Positions 1 through 6,688 of a DNA stretch of 22,232 nucleotides are shown here, piece by piece. A model generated the notes under the pieces. That model worked only from the letters and a program-made list of their open reading frames with translations. It was not told the origin of the DNA and did not search any database. Within the stretch, counting starts at the first letter, position 1. The number at the start of each line of letters is the position of its first letter. The stretch lies in assembly GCA_015258095.1 (NCBI GenBank), contig JABZIV010000033.1, positions 1 to 22,232 of the forward strand, written 5' to 3'. This DNA comes from Lachnospiraceae bacterium (GTDB lineage: Bacteria > Bacillota > Clostridia > Lachnospirales > Lachnospiraceae). The position numbers were made by a program, and so were the translations under genes.

Positions 1-252
1 CAGAAAAAAGTGTATGCCTATCATATTTTGGAAGACATGAGTTTTTCTGAAATCGGTGCAGAGCTGAATATGACAAGACAGGCTGCGCAGTATCTCTTTC
101 GTAAAGCGGATGAGAAGCTGCACCTCATGGAGGAGAATCTTCATCTTGGTGCAAAGTGGCTGCATATTCGTGCATTAGCCGAAGAAATCAAGGAGAAAGC
201 GGAAGATCCGGAAGTAAAGAAATTAGCAGGAGAAATAATGCATGGCATTTGA
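1..252 (+). CDS. ylxM: YlxM family HTH protein, 5'-truncated by window edge
   Basis: This is a small DNA-binding-type protein of the YlxM/p13 family, usually encoded just upstream of ffh and thought to be linked to the signal recognition particle pathway. The visible part contains a sigma-like helix-turn-helix (SFSEIGAELNMTRQAAQYLF), followed by a charged helical tail. The frame is open back to base 1 (Gln-Lys-Lys before the first GTG at 10), so the real start lies outside the window; family members are around 110 residues and about 30 N-terminal residues are missing here. Its stop overlaps the ffh start by 11 bases, which suggests translational coupling. The family assignment rests on the HTH and the position next to ffh; the molecular role is inferred. 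Confidence 0.85.
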   Translation, partial: QKKVYAYHILEDMSFSEIGAELNMTRQAAQYLFRKADEKLHLMEENLHLGAKWLHIRALAEEIKEKAEDPEVKKLAGEIMHGI

Positions 253-1624
253 AAGCTTATCTGAAAGACTGAGTACCATATTTCAAGGTTTATCCGGTAA
301 GGGGAAGCTCTCCGAGGAGGATGTGAATCTTGCCTTAAAAGAAGTGCGTATGGCACTTCTGGAGGCCGATGTCAATTTTAAATTGGTCAAGGAATTCATC
401 GCAAAGGTGAAGGAAAAGGCGATAGGGGAGGAAGTTTTTTCTTCACTCAGCCCCGCGCAAACCGTAGTTAAGATCGTAAAAGAGGAACTTACGGCGATGA
501 TGGGAGAGGAGAATACGGAATTAAAGCTCCGCCCGCAAAGTGAAATCACTGTACTGATGATGGTCGGTTTGCAGGGTGCCGGTAAAACAACAACCGCTGC
601 AAAACTTGCCGGTAAATTCCAGAAGATGCACAGGAAGCCCCTGCTTGTCGCCTGCGATATTTACCGTCCTGCGGCTATTGAGCAGTTAAGGGTCAATGCG
701 GAGAAGCTGTCCATTCCTTTTTTTAGTCTCGGAAATCAAGTCAAACCGGAAGAAATTGCGCGAAGAGCATATCAGGAAGCGAAGGAGAAAGGCTATAACC
801 TTCTGATTCTGGATACAGCCGGAAGATTACAGATTGATCATGCCCTGATGGATGAGTTAAAGCGTATGAAAGAGGCGGTGCCGGTTGACTGGACCATTCT
901 CACAGTGGACGCTATGACCGGACAGGAAGCGGTCAATGTCAGTGAAAGCTTTACAAAAGAAGTCGGTGTGGATGGCGTGATTCTCACAAAGTGCGATGGC
1001 GATACCCGGGGAGGAGCTGCACTATCCATCAAAGCGGTAAGCGGGAAGCCGATTCTCTTCCTCGGAATGGGAGAGAAACTAAGTGAGCTGGAACCATTCT
1101 ATCCTGACCGTTTTGCAGGACGGATTCTCGGCATGGGAGATGTCCTTTCCTTAATCGAGAAGGCACAAAATGAACTCGATGAGGAGAAAGCAAAGGAATC
1201 GGTTCGCAAACTTTCTAAAGGGCAGTTCAACTATGATGATTTCATGGAGCAGATGAATCAGCTTCAAAAACTTGGCGGCATCGCGGGAATTTTGAAAATG
1301 CTTCCCGGCATGAACAAATCCATGCAGGGTATTGATTTGGAAGATTCTGAAAAGAAGATGAAACAAGTCAAGTGTATTATTCAGTCCATGACCTTTAAGG
1401 AGAGAGCCAATCCGAAACTGATGAATCCCTCCAGAAAGAAAAGGATCGCTTCCGGTGCCGGTGTAGAACTTTCCGAAGTCAATAAACTGGTAAAACAGTT
1501 TGAAGAGATGCAGAAGATGATGAAGCAGTTTGGAAATCGTGGAAAACATGGCGGCGGGATGTTCGGCTCAGGTTTTACGGGAATGAATAAGAAGGGGATG
1601 GGCGGAATGGGCTTTCCGTTTTGA
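242..1624 (+). CDS. ffh: Signal recognition particle protein Ffh (SRP54)
   Basis: GTPase subunit of the bacterial signal recognition particle. With SRP RNA it binds signal sequences on nascent chains and delivers ribosomes to FtsY at the membrane. At 460 residues it is of normal family length. A helical N domain (1-100) is followed by the G domain with P-loop GLQGAGKT at 109-116, a DTAGR G3 motif, and TKCDGDTRGG as G4 with the SRP-type GTPase signature. The M domain follows, with the RNA-binding RKKRIASGAG stretch and a Met-rich, Gly-rich tail. The ATG at 242 has AGGAG at 228-232 and overlaps the end of ylxM. Downstream are rpsP and the trmD-type operon, the usual Firmicute order. Confidence 0.98.
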   Translation: MAFESLSERLSTIFQGLSGKGKLSEEDVNLALKEVRMALLEADVNFKLVKEFIAKVKEKAIGEEVFSSLSPAQTVVKIVKEELTAMMGEENTELKLRPQSEITVLMMVGLQGAGKTTTAAKLAGKFQKMHRKPLLVACDIYRPAAIEQLRVNAEKLSIPFFSLGNQVKPEEIARRAYQEAKEKGYNLLILDTAGRLQIDHALMDELKRMKEAVPVDWTILTVDAMTGQEAVNVSESFTKEVGVDGVILTKCDGDTRGGAALSIKAVSGKPILFLGMGEKLSELEPFYPDRFAGRILGMGDVLSLIEKAQNELDEEKAKESVRKLSKGQFNYDDFMEQMNQLQKLGGIAGILKMLPGMNKSMQGIDLEDSEKKMKQVKCIIQSMTFKERANPKLMNPSRKKRIASGAGVELSEVNKLVKQFEEMQKMMKQFGNRGKHGGGMFGSGFTGMNKKGMGGMGFPF

Positions 1625-1701
1625 CAGCTTCCTTCCTAAACGTTACAGTTTCAACAGCAATGCTGAAGAAATAAATTAAGTCAATAAAAAAGGAGAAAAA
1701 G

Positions 1702-1941
1702 ATGGCAGTTAAAATCAGATTAAGAAGAATGGGACAGATTCACGCACCGTATTATCGTGTTATTGTAGCAGATTCCAGAAGCCCGAGAAACGGCAGATTC
1801 ATTGAAGAACTTGGATACTATGATCCGACAAAGGAGCCGACCGTATTCAAAGTAGATGCGGAAGCAACCAAGAAATGGTTACAGAATGGTGCACAGCCTA
1901 CCGAAACCGTAGCTAGACTTCTCAAGAAGTTTAACATCTAG
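1702..1941 (+). CDS. rpsP: 30S ribosomal protein S16
   Basis: Small-subunit ribosomal protein S16, which binds 16S rRNA early in 30S assembly. It is 79 residues, normal for Gram-positive bacteria, and begins with the conserved MAVKIRLRRMG, followed by YYRVIVADSRSPRNGRFIEE and a YDPT motif. A strong AGGAG lies in the A-rich leader 7-8 bases before the ATG. The 77 bases between ffh and rpsP show no terminator, so it may be co-transcribed with ffh; I saw no convincing separate promoter there. It heads the S16-KhpA-RimM-TrmD-L19 cluster. Confidence 0.98.
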   Translation: MAVKIRLRRMGQIHAPYYRVIVADSRSPRNGRFIEELGYYDPTKEPTVFKVDAEATKKWLQNGAQPTETVARLLKKFNI

Positions 1942-1966
1942 CTCTATAGGGGAAGGGGATGCTGTG

Positions 1967-2194
1967 ATGAAAGAACTTCTGGAGACCATTGCAAAAGCAT
2001 TGGTTCAGTTTCCCGAGGATGTCCATGCGGAAATGGAAGAGAAAGAAGGCGAGGTCTGTCTCACCTTATCTGTAAATGAGCAGGACATGGGAAAGGTGAT
2101 TGGACGTGGAGGGAGAATTGCAAAGGCAATTCGTTCCGTTATGAATGCTGCTGCATCCAAGCAAAATAAGAGAATATCCATTGATATTCAGTAA
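1967..2194 (+). CDS. khpA: KH-domain RNA-binding protein KhpA (YlqC)
   Basis: Small single-KH-domain RNA-binding protein, 75 residues. In streptococci and related Firmicutes KhpA pairs with KhpB/EloR and affects cell elongation and small RNAs. The KH signature is plain: VIGRGGRIAKAIR, with the GRGG loop that contacts RNA. An in-frame GTG lies one codon upstream at 1964, but the ATG at 1967 sits about 8 bases from the AAGGGG Shine-Dalgarno and is preferred. The gene starts 25 bases after rpsP, the standard position between rpsP and rimM in Firmicutes. It is followed by two hairpins (see 2207-2237 and 2245-2284) that separate it from rimM. Confidence 0.95.
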   Translation: MKELLETIAKALVQFPEDVHAEMEEKEGEVCLTLSVNEQDMGKVIGRGGRIAKAIRSVMNAAASKQNKRISIDIQ

Positions 2195-2206
2195 GGTAAC
2201 GCTTGC

Positions 2207-2237
2207 CGTAAAGGATAGGATCGATTCCTATTTTACG
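2207..2237 (+). promoter_or_regulatory. Hairpin in khpA-rimM spacer
   Basis: CGTAAA (2207-2212) pairs with TTTACG (2232-2237), and ATAGG (2215-2219) pairs with CCTAT (2227-2231), around a GG bulge and a 7-base loop. No T-run follows, so it is not a terminator by itself. It stands immediately before the terminator-like hairpin at 2245-2277 and may be part of a composite attenuator or an RNA-processing/stability element. No known RNA family is assigned. Confidence 0.5.
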
Positions 2238-2244
2238 AGCATGG

Positions 2245-2284
2245 AAGCTGTGAAAGAGGATGTCCCTTTCACGGCTTTTCTTTT
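2245..2284 (+). terminator. Intra-operon terminator/attenuator before rimM
   Basis: AAGCTGTGAAAG (2245-2256) pairs with CTTTCACGGCTT (2266-2277) as 12 pairs including one G-U, around a 9-base loop, followed by TTTTCTTTT. This is a good intrinsic-terminator shape placed only about 20 bases before the rimM start. The end of the T-run also forms the palindrome CTTTTAAAAG (2280-2289), which covers part of the rimM Shine-Dalgarno. It probably lowers rimM-trmD expression relative to rpsP-khpA; this is inferred from structure only. Confidence 0.7.
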
Positions 2285-2302
2285 AAAAGGATTGTGTAAA
2301 CG

Positions 2303-2827
2303 ATGATAGAAGAATTGCGGATTGGGATTATAGGGAAAGCGCATGGCTTAAAAGGGGAACTCAAAGTATTTCCCACGACGGAGGACCCGAAGAGATTCTC
2401 CTCTTTAAAAGAAGTGATTCTAAAGAAAGAAGAGGATGGCTTATTCGCGAGGAAGGATAGAGAAGTGAGAGAAGTTTCTTCAGTTCGCTTTCATAAGGAT
2501 ATGGTTCTTCTTCAATTGAAAGGAATTGACACAATAGAAAAAGCGGAGCAATACAGAAATTTTTCTATCTTCGTAAAAAGAGAGGATGCTATTCCCTTGG
2601 AGGAAGGAGAGCATTACCTTGGGGATTACCTTGGAATGCAAGTCTTTGTAGAAGAAAGGGAGAGTATCGGGCATATTTCGGACATCATGGAAACCGGAGC
2701 CAATCTTGTTTTTGTCGTGCGTGGTGGAGAGAAAGAATATCTCATTCCCCATGTTCCTTCCATCGTTTATGCAGTCCGGGATAATGAAGTTCATATTCAT
2801 GCCATACCGGGGTTATTAGAGTTATGA
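2303..2827 (+). CDS. rimM: Ribosome maturation factor RimM
   Basis: Factor that binds S19 and helps mature the 30S head. At 174 residues it is normal length. The N-terminal RimM domain carries the hallmark IGKAHGLKGELKVFPTTEDP near residues 10-29. The C-terminal PRC-barrel is recognisable by GDYLGMQVFVEE, then METGANLVFVVRGGEKEYLIP and a final GLLEL. The Shine-Dalgarno (AAAAGGA, 2285-2291) is about 11 bases from the ATG, longer than ideal, and partly inside an inverted repeat, so translation may be weak. The stop overlaps the trmD start in an ATGA arrangement. Confidence 0.96.
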   Translation: MIEELRIGIIGKAHGLKGELKVFPTTEDPKRFSSLKEVILKKEEDGLFARKDREVREVSSVRFHKDMVLLQLKGIDTIEKAEQYRNFSIFVKREDAIPLEEGEHYLGDYLGMQVFVEERESIGHISDIMETGANLVFVVRGGEKEYLIPHVPSIVYAVRDNEVHIHAIPGLLEL

Positions 2828-3570
2828 TTAAATTTACCGTGTTAACCTTGTTTCCTGAACAGGTGGAATCCGCTTTCCTCCATTCCATCATGAAACGTGC
2901 CGTTGAGGACGGAAAGATTGCTTTAGAATGTATTGATATTCGAGCATACACGAAGGATCCGCATGGGCATGTTGATGATGCTCCTTTTGGAGGCGGTGCG
3001 GGGATGTTGATGCAGGCGGAACCGATAGTTCGCGCCTTCAATTCAGTTAGAGAAAAGAATATACCGGACAGGGTCATTTACTGCTCTCCCAGGGGACGTG
3101 TTTTTCATCAGAATATTGCAGAAGAGCTCTCGAGGGAAAGCCATATTCTATTTCTTTGCGGGCATTATGAAGGAGTAGACCAAAGAGCGCTGGAATGCCT
3201 TCATGCAGAAGAGTTTTCGCTCGGAGATTATGTAATCAGTGGTGGAGAACTGGCGGCGGTGATTATGATGGATGCCATATCCAGAATCAAAGAAGGGGTC
3301 CTGAATAAGAAAGAAAGCTATGAAGAAGAGAGCTTCTCGGAGGGGCTTCTCGAGTACCCGCAATATACAAGACCGCGTATTTTTCTGGGGAAAGAAGTTC
3401 CCGAGATTTTACTTTCGGGAGATCATCAGAAGATTAAGGAGTGGAGACATAAGGAAAGTTTAAACCTCACGGAAACGGTTCGACCGGAACTCTTTCAAGT
3501 GTACAAGGAGCAACATCCGGAAGAATTTTACCCAAAGAAAAAAAAGGGAAAAAATAAAGGAAAAATATAG
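2824..3570 (+). CDS. trmD: tRNA (guanine-37-N1)-methyltransferase TrmD
   Basis: SPOUT-class methyltransferase that makes m1G37 in tRNAs reading CNN codons and so prevents +1 frameshifting. The 248-residue protein has the expected motifs: LTLFPEQV at the start, DDAPFGGGAGML near 51-62, GHYEGVDQR at 112-120, SLGDYVISGGELA at 131-143 (knotted SAM-binding core) and YPQYTRP. The tail is very Lys-rich and may add tRNA contacts. Its ATG overlaps the rimM stop by 4 bases, so the two are probably translationally coupled. No terminator follows; the next 140 bases hold the rplS promoter and leader. Confidence 0.97.
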   Translation: MIKFTVLTLFPEQVESAFLHSIMKRAVEDGKIALECIDIRAYTKDPHGHVDDAPFGGGAGMLMQAEPIVRAFNSVREKNIPDRVIYCSPRGRVFHQNIAEELSRESHILFLCGHYEGVDQRALECLHAEEFSLGDYVISGGELAAVIMMDAISRIKEGVLNKKESYEEESFSEGLLEYPQYTRPRIFLGKEVPEILLSGDHQKIKEWRHKESLNLTETVRPELFQVYKEQHPEEFYPKKKKGKNKGKI

Positions 3571-3588
3571 GGAGAGCTTGGTTTTTGC

Positions 3589-3617
3589 TTGCATTTTCGA
3601 GAAAGTCATGCTACTAT
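3589..3617 (+). promoter_or_regulatory. Possible upstream rplS promoter (P1, weak)
   Basis: TTGCAT (3589-3594), 17-base spacer, TACTAT (3612-3617). The elements match consensus only partly. Transcripts from here would carry a roughly 90-base leader containing the perfect hairpin TTTTGTC-ATGA-GACAAAA (3628-3645) and the small hairpin TTCCG-CTGA-CGGAA (3663-3676), which could form an L19-type ribosomal protein leader. Confidence 0.35.
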
Positions 3618-3629
3618 ACTCTGGCTGTT

Positions 3630-3659
3630 TTGTCATGAGACAAAATGAAACCCTATAAT
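3630..3659 (+). promoter_or_regulatory. rplS: Likely main rplS promoter (P2)
   Basis: TTGTCA (3630-3635; 5 of 6 bases of the -35 consensus), 18-base spacer, and a perfect TATAAT (3654-3659). Initiation near 3666 would give a leader of about 48 bases up to the rplS ATG. Read together with the terminator after rplS, this makes L19 an independently expressed unit inside the trmD cluster. Confidence 0.7.
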
Positions 3660-3690
3660 ATGTTCCGCTGACGGAATCGTGTATGAACAT
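3660..3690 (+). promoter_or_regulatory. rplS leader structure with two competing pairings
   Basis: Two helices share the same bases: TTCCG (3663-3667) with CGGAA (3672-3676), and ATGTTC (3660-3665) with GAACAT (3685-3690). They are partly exclusive, so the leader could switch. Rfam lists an L19 leader family in low-GC Gram-positives; I cannot verify a match. P2 initiation near 3666 would remove part of the longer helix, so this matters mainly for longer transcripts. Confidence 0.35.
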
Positions 3691-3713
3691 AGAGTGTTTT
3701 GGAGGACTTGTAT

Positions 3714-4067
3714 ATGTCAAATTATGAAATCATCAAAGAAATTGAAAGCGCACAGTTAAGACAGGAAGCACTTGCGCCGTTCAACACCGGTGACACCATT
3801 AAGGTGTACAACAAGATTAAAGAGGGTAACCGCGAGAGAACACAGGTATTCGAAGGTACAGTGTTAAAGATTCAGGGCGGTTCCAACAGAGAGACCTTTA
3901 CGGTCAGAAAAACAAGTAACGGTGTCGGCGTGGAGAAGACTTGGCCGATTCACAGCCCGTTCGTAGAGAAGATCGAAGTGGTTCGTCAGGGTAAAGTTCG
4001 TCGGGCAAAACTGAATTATCTTCGTGATCGTGTTGGTAAAGCTGCTAAAGTTAAAGCTGCAAAGTAA
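3714..4067 (+). CDS. rplS: 50S ribosomal protein L19
   Basis: Large-subunit protein L19, located at the 30S-50S interface. The predicted product is 117 residues, close to the usual 115. Conserved segments are visible: FNTGDTIKVYNKIKEGNRER, QVFEGTVLKIQGG, ETFTVRKTSNGVGVEKTWP and AKLNYLRDRVGKAAK. I chose the ATG at 3714 because GGAGG (3701-3705) lies 8 bases upstream; the TTG at 3699 in the same frame would overlap that Shine-Dalgarno. It has its own strong promoter and is closed by a perfect terminator, which fits high expression independent of rimM-trmD. Confidence 0.97.
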   Translation: MSNYEIIKEIESAQLRQEALAPFNTGDTIKVYNKIKEGNRERTQVFEGTVLKIQGGSNRETFTVRKTSNGVGVEKTWPIHSPFVEKIEVVRQGKVRRAKLNYLRDRVGKAAKVKAAK

Positions 4068-4085
4068 GTTTAGACCATAGATAGC

Positions 4086-4114
4086 AGGTGTTCCATTCGG
4101 AACACCTTTTTTTT
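4086..4114 (+). terminator. Intrinsic terminator after rplS
   Basis: AGGTGTTCC (4086-4094) pairs perfectly with GGAACACCT (4099-4107) around an ATTC loop and is followed directly by a run of T. It ends the trmD-rplS cluster before lepB. Confidence 0.93.
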
Positions 4115-4137
4115 ATAAAGCTACTGCAAGGAGTATT

Positions 4138-4665
4138 ATGAAGGAAAAAAGCCTCTTTCAAGTAGGAATGATTACCCTGGTAGATATTCTGGTATTACTT
4201 TGCCTGGCATGGTTTCTGGTCTATAGCTTTTTTTCCGTATACAGAGTTTCCGGACACAGTATGGAGCCGGCTCTGTCAACCGGGGATACGGTTCTGATCG
4301 ATGAACTCAGCTATCGTTTTATCAAGCCGAAAAGAATGGATATTGTTCTTTTTCAAAGGACAGACCAATCCTATAATATGAAACGAATTATCGGTCTTCC
4401 CGGAGAGACGGTCATTATTCAGAACGGGAGAGTGTATATCAACGGGGTTCTTCTGGAAACGAACAAGCTGTCTCCCATCGCCTTACCGGGTAGTGCAAAG
4501 AATCCGATTGAACTACAAAAGGATGAATATTTTTTGCTGGGAGATAATACGGATTCCTCTGAAGACAGTCGTTTTCAAAATATCGGGAATGTCCATTTTT
4601 CACAGATTAAGGGGAAAGTGTGGTTCTGTTTATTTCCTTTGAAAAAAGTCAAGTTTCTCTTTTAG
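4138..4665 (+). CDS. lepB: Type I signal peptidase
   Basis: Membrane-bound serine protease that removes signal peptides from exported proteins. The 175-residue protein has one N-terminal transmembrane segment (about 13-34), the small Gram-positive SipS-like layout. Catalytic Ser41 lies in SGHSMEPAL and catalytic Lys82 in MKRIIGLPGE; the conserved GDNTDSSEDSR box is at 135-145. AAGGAG precedes the ATG. It is the first gene after the rplS terminator and is followed 13 bases later by rbgA, the usual Firmicute order (rplS-lepB-rbgA-rnhB). Confidence 0.97.
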   Translation: MKEKSLFQVGMITLVDILVLLCLAWFLVYSFFSVYRVSGHSMEPALSTGDTVLIDELSYRFIKPKRMDIVLFQRTDQSYNMKRIIGLPGETVIIQNGRVYINGVLLETNKLSPIALPGSAKNPIELQKDEYFLLGDNTDSSEDSRFQNIGNVHFSQIKGKVWFCLFPLKKVKFLF

Positions 4666-4678
4666 AAAGGAGTACATC

Positions 4679-5557
4679 ATGAAGATTCAGTGGTACCCCG
4701 GACACATGGCAAAGGCGAAAAGAAAGATGAAAGAGGATCTTCCTCTGGTCGATGCCGTGATAGAGGTTATTGATAGTCGATGCCCCAACTCTTCCCGAAA
4801 TCCGGAGATTGATCTCCTGGTTAAAGAGAAAGCAAGAATTCTTTTATTTAATAAAGCTGACCTTGCAGACCCGAAAAGAACAAAGATTTTCATGGAAGAC
4901 TTCAAATCCCGAGGTTTTTTTGCCATGGAAATAGACGCCAGAAACTGTTCCAGTGTAAAGAATGTGAATAAACTGGTATTAGAAAGTTGTAAAGAGATTC
5001 TAGAGAGGAAAAAAGCAAAGGGAATTCTGTCGGAAAGCATCAAAGCAATGGTTCTCGGCGTTCCAAATGTGGGAAAATCCACGTTTATTAATGCTTATGT
5101 CGGAAAGTCCACTGCCAAGACGGGGAATAAACCCGGTGTAACGAAAGGCGCACAGTGGATTAAAATTGGAAAAGATTTACAACTTTTGGATACGCCGGGA
5201 ATTACCTGGCCGAAGTTTGAAAGAGAGATTGTAGGATTAAACCTTGCTCTTATCGGTTCCATAAATGATGAAATTCTGCCGATAGAGGAACTCATCTTTT
5301 ATCTGTTAAAATATCTCACACGTTACTATCCGGATTGTCTTTTCAATCGATATGGGGAGGACGTATTGGAAGAGAAGGAAGCGATAGCGGTCATGAATGC
5401 CATTGCGCTAAAACGTGCCTGCATCAAGAAAAAAGGCGAGATTGATTATACTAAGGTCTCCCGACTGATACTCGATGATTTTCGAAGCGGAAGGCTGGGA
5501 AGAATCAGTCTGGAACATCCTATGCACTGGGACGAGGAGACGGAAGATGACCGATAA
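4679..5557 (+). CDS. rbgA: Ribosome biogenesis GTPase RbgA (YlqF)
   Basis: Circularly permuted GTPase needed for late assembly of the 50S subunit in Bacillus and relatives. The 292-residue protein begins with the family mark WYPGHMAKAKR. The permuted order of motifs is clear: G4 NKAD at 58-61, then G1 GVPNVGKS at 127-134, G2 PGVT at 152-155 and G3 DTPG at 171-174. The C-terminal helical domain, which contacts rRNA, fills the rest. AAAGGAG lies 7 bases before the ATG. Its stop overlaps the rnhB start by 11 bases. Confidence 0.97.
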   Translation: MKIQWYPGHMAKAKRKMKEDLPLVDAVIEVIDSRCPNSSRNPEIDLLVKEKARILLFNKADLADPKRTKIFMEDFKSRGFFAMEIDARNCSSVKNVNKLVLESCKEILERKKAKGILSESIKAMVLGVPNVGKSTFINAYVGKSTAKTGNKPGVTKGAQWIKIGKDLQLLDTPGITWPKFEREIVGLNLALIGSINDEILPIEELIFYLLKYLTRYYPDCLFNRYGEDVLEEKEAIAVMNAIALKRACIKKKGEIDYTKVSRLILDDFRSGRLGRISLEHPMHWDEETEDDR

Positions 5558-6203
5558 GAGTAGAGAAAGAGAAGAGCTTCGTCTGGAAGAAATGCGAAAA
5601 GAAGAAAAGGCGCATCTTTCCGAGTCGCCAATCGCCGGGGTGGATGAAGCAGGTAGAGGTCCTCTTGCCGGCCCAGTCGTTGCGGCCTGTGCGGTAATTC
5701 CTTTGGATTATCCTTTCTATTACTTAAATGATTCCAAGAAAATGACGGAAAAGAGGAGAGAAGAGCTCTTTTTGATTTTAAAAAAAGAGGCTATAGCCTA
5801 TGGTATCGGTATTGTTTCGCCGGAAGAAATCGATCGCATAAATATCTTACAAGCGACCTATAAAGCGATGCGTATCGCCTTGCAGAATATGAAAGAACAG
5901 TTTTCTCTTGTACCGCGTCTTCTCTTAAATGATGCCGTAACGATTCCTAATGTAGAGATTCCCCAGATTCCTATTATTCATGGAGATGCTAGGTCTCTAT
6001 CCATCGCCGCGGCAAGTGTTCTTGCGAAAGTGACAAGGGATCATATCATGCTTTCGTATGATGAGAAATATCCGCTTTACGGCTTTGCGAAACATAAAGG
6101 ATATGGCACGAAAGTACATCGAGAAGCCATTCTTTGCTATGGACCGTCTCCCATTCATCGAAGCAGTTTTTTAAAAAAACTTTATCAGGGAACGGGAGAT
6201 TGA
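5547..6203 (+). CDS. rnhB: Ribonuclease HII
   Basis: Endonuclease that cuts RNA in RNA-DNA hybrids and single ribonucleotides in DNA. The ATG at 5547 is preferred (GAGGAGA at 5534-5540); the same frame stays open further upstream inside rbgA but that part has no family similarity. The product is 218 residues. GVDEAGRGPLAGPVV at 31-45 provides catalytic Asp33 and Glu34, NDSKKM at 61-66 is conserved, Asp129 sits in LLLNDAVTIP, and Asp165 follows SIAAASVLAKVTRD. The substrate-contact motif YGFAKHKGYGT is at 178-188. It sits between rbgA (11-base overlap) and yraN (1-base gap). Confidence 0.97.
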   Translation: MTDKSREREELRLEEMRKEEKAHLSESPIAGVDEAGRGPLAGPVVAACAVIPLDYPFYYLNDSKKMTEKRREELFLILKKEAIAYGIGIVSPEEIDRINILQATYKAMRIALQNMKEQFSLVPRLLLNDAVTIPNVEIPQIPIIHGDARSLSIAAASVLAKVTRDHIMLSYDEKYPLYGFAKHKGYGTKVHREAILCYGPSPIHRSSFLKKLYQGTGD

Positions 6204-6204
6204 G

Positions 6205-6567
6205 ATGAAAGAAAGCGTGCGGAAAAATACCCATCTCCTGGGAGCGCATTTTGAAAACTTGGCGGTGGAATATTTACAGGCAAAGGGGTATAGTATCTTG
6301 GAACGAAATGCAAGATACCATCATCTGGAGACCGATATTATAGCGATGGACGGAGATTACCTTTGTTTTATCGAGGTAAAAGGAAGAAAGAAAAACAGTC
6401 TGACACAGCCTTTGGAAGCTTTGAACCGGAGAAAGATTTCCTTTTTACGCACCATGGCGGAAGCGTACCTCGTGCAGCACGGGCTTTCTCTCTATGACAC
6501 CCCCTGCCGCTTTGATTGCATCTCTATCCAGGGAGAAGAAATTACACTGCTGAAGAATGTCTTTTAA
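6205..6567 (+). CDS. yraN: UPF0102 (YraN) family nuclease-fold protein
   Basis: Small protein of the YraN/UPF0102 family, which has an endonuclease-like fold related to Holliday junction resolvases; its role in cells is not firmly known. The 120-residue protein shows the family core: LGAHFENLAVEYLQAKGY, then LETDIIAMDGDYLCFIEVKGR, where the Glu/Asp of LETD, and the E-x-K of IEVK, correspond to the PD-(D/E)XK-type acidic and lysine residues. It starts one base after the rnhB stop, a classic neighbour pair. The 121 bases that follow contain no clear terminator or promoter. Confidence 0.92.
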   Translation: MKESVRKNTHLLGAHFENLAVEYLQAKGYSILERNARYHHLETDIIAMDGDYLCFIEVKGRKKNSLTQPLEALNRRKISFLRTMAEAYLVQHGLSLYDTPCRFDCISIQGEEITLLKNVF

Positions 6568-6688
6568 ATTGCAGTTGTAAGAATGGAAGTAAGAATGACA
6601 CGGCGAGAAGAATGCATTCGGTTTTGAAGGGATGTTTGTTGAGAAGTGATTTTTGTTCAGAAATAAGAAATAAAGGAGAAGCTAGGGA

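Noticed and set aside
3699..3713. TTG start of rplS at 3699
   Set aside because: It would place the start on top of the GGAGG that serves the ATG at 3714, and L19 homologues begin at the later Met.
5475..5546. Longer rnhB start inside rbgA
   Set aside because: The upstream codons are the shifted frame of the rbgA 3' end; the ATG at 5547 has GAGGAGA correctly spaced.
6568..6688. T-box leader before trpS
   Set aside because: No T-box sequence, specifier hairpin or terminator/antiterminator pair is present, and the interval is too short.
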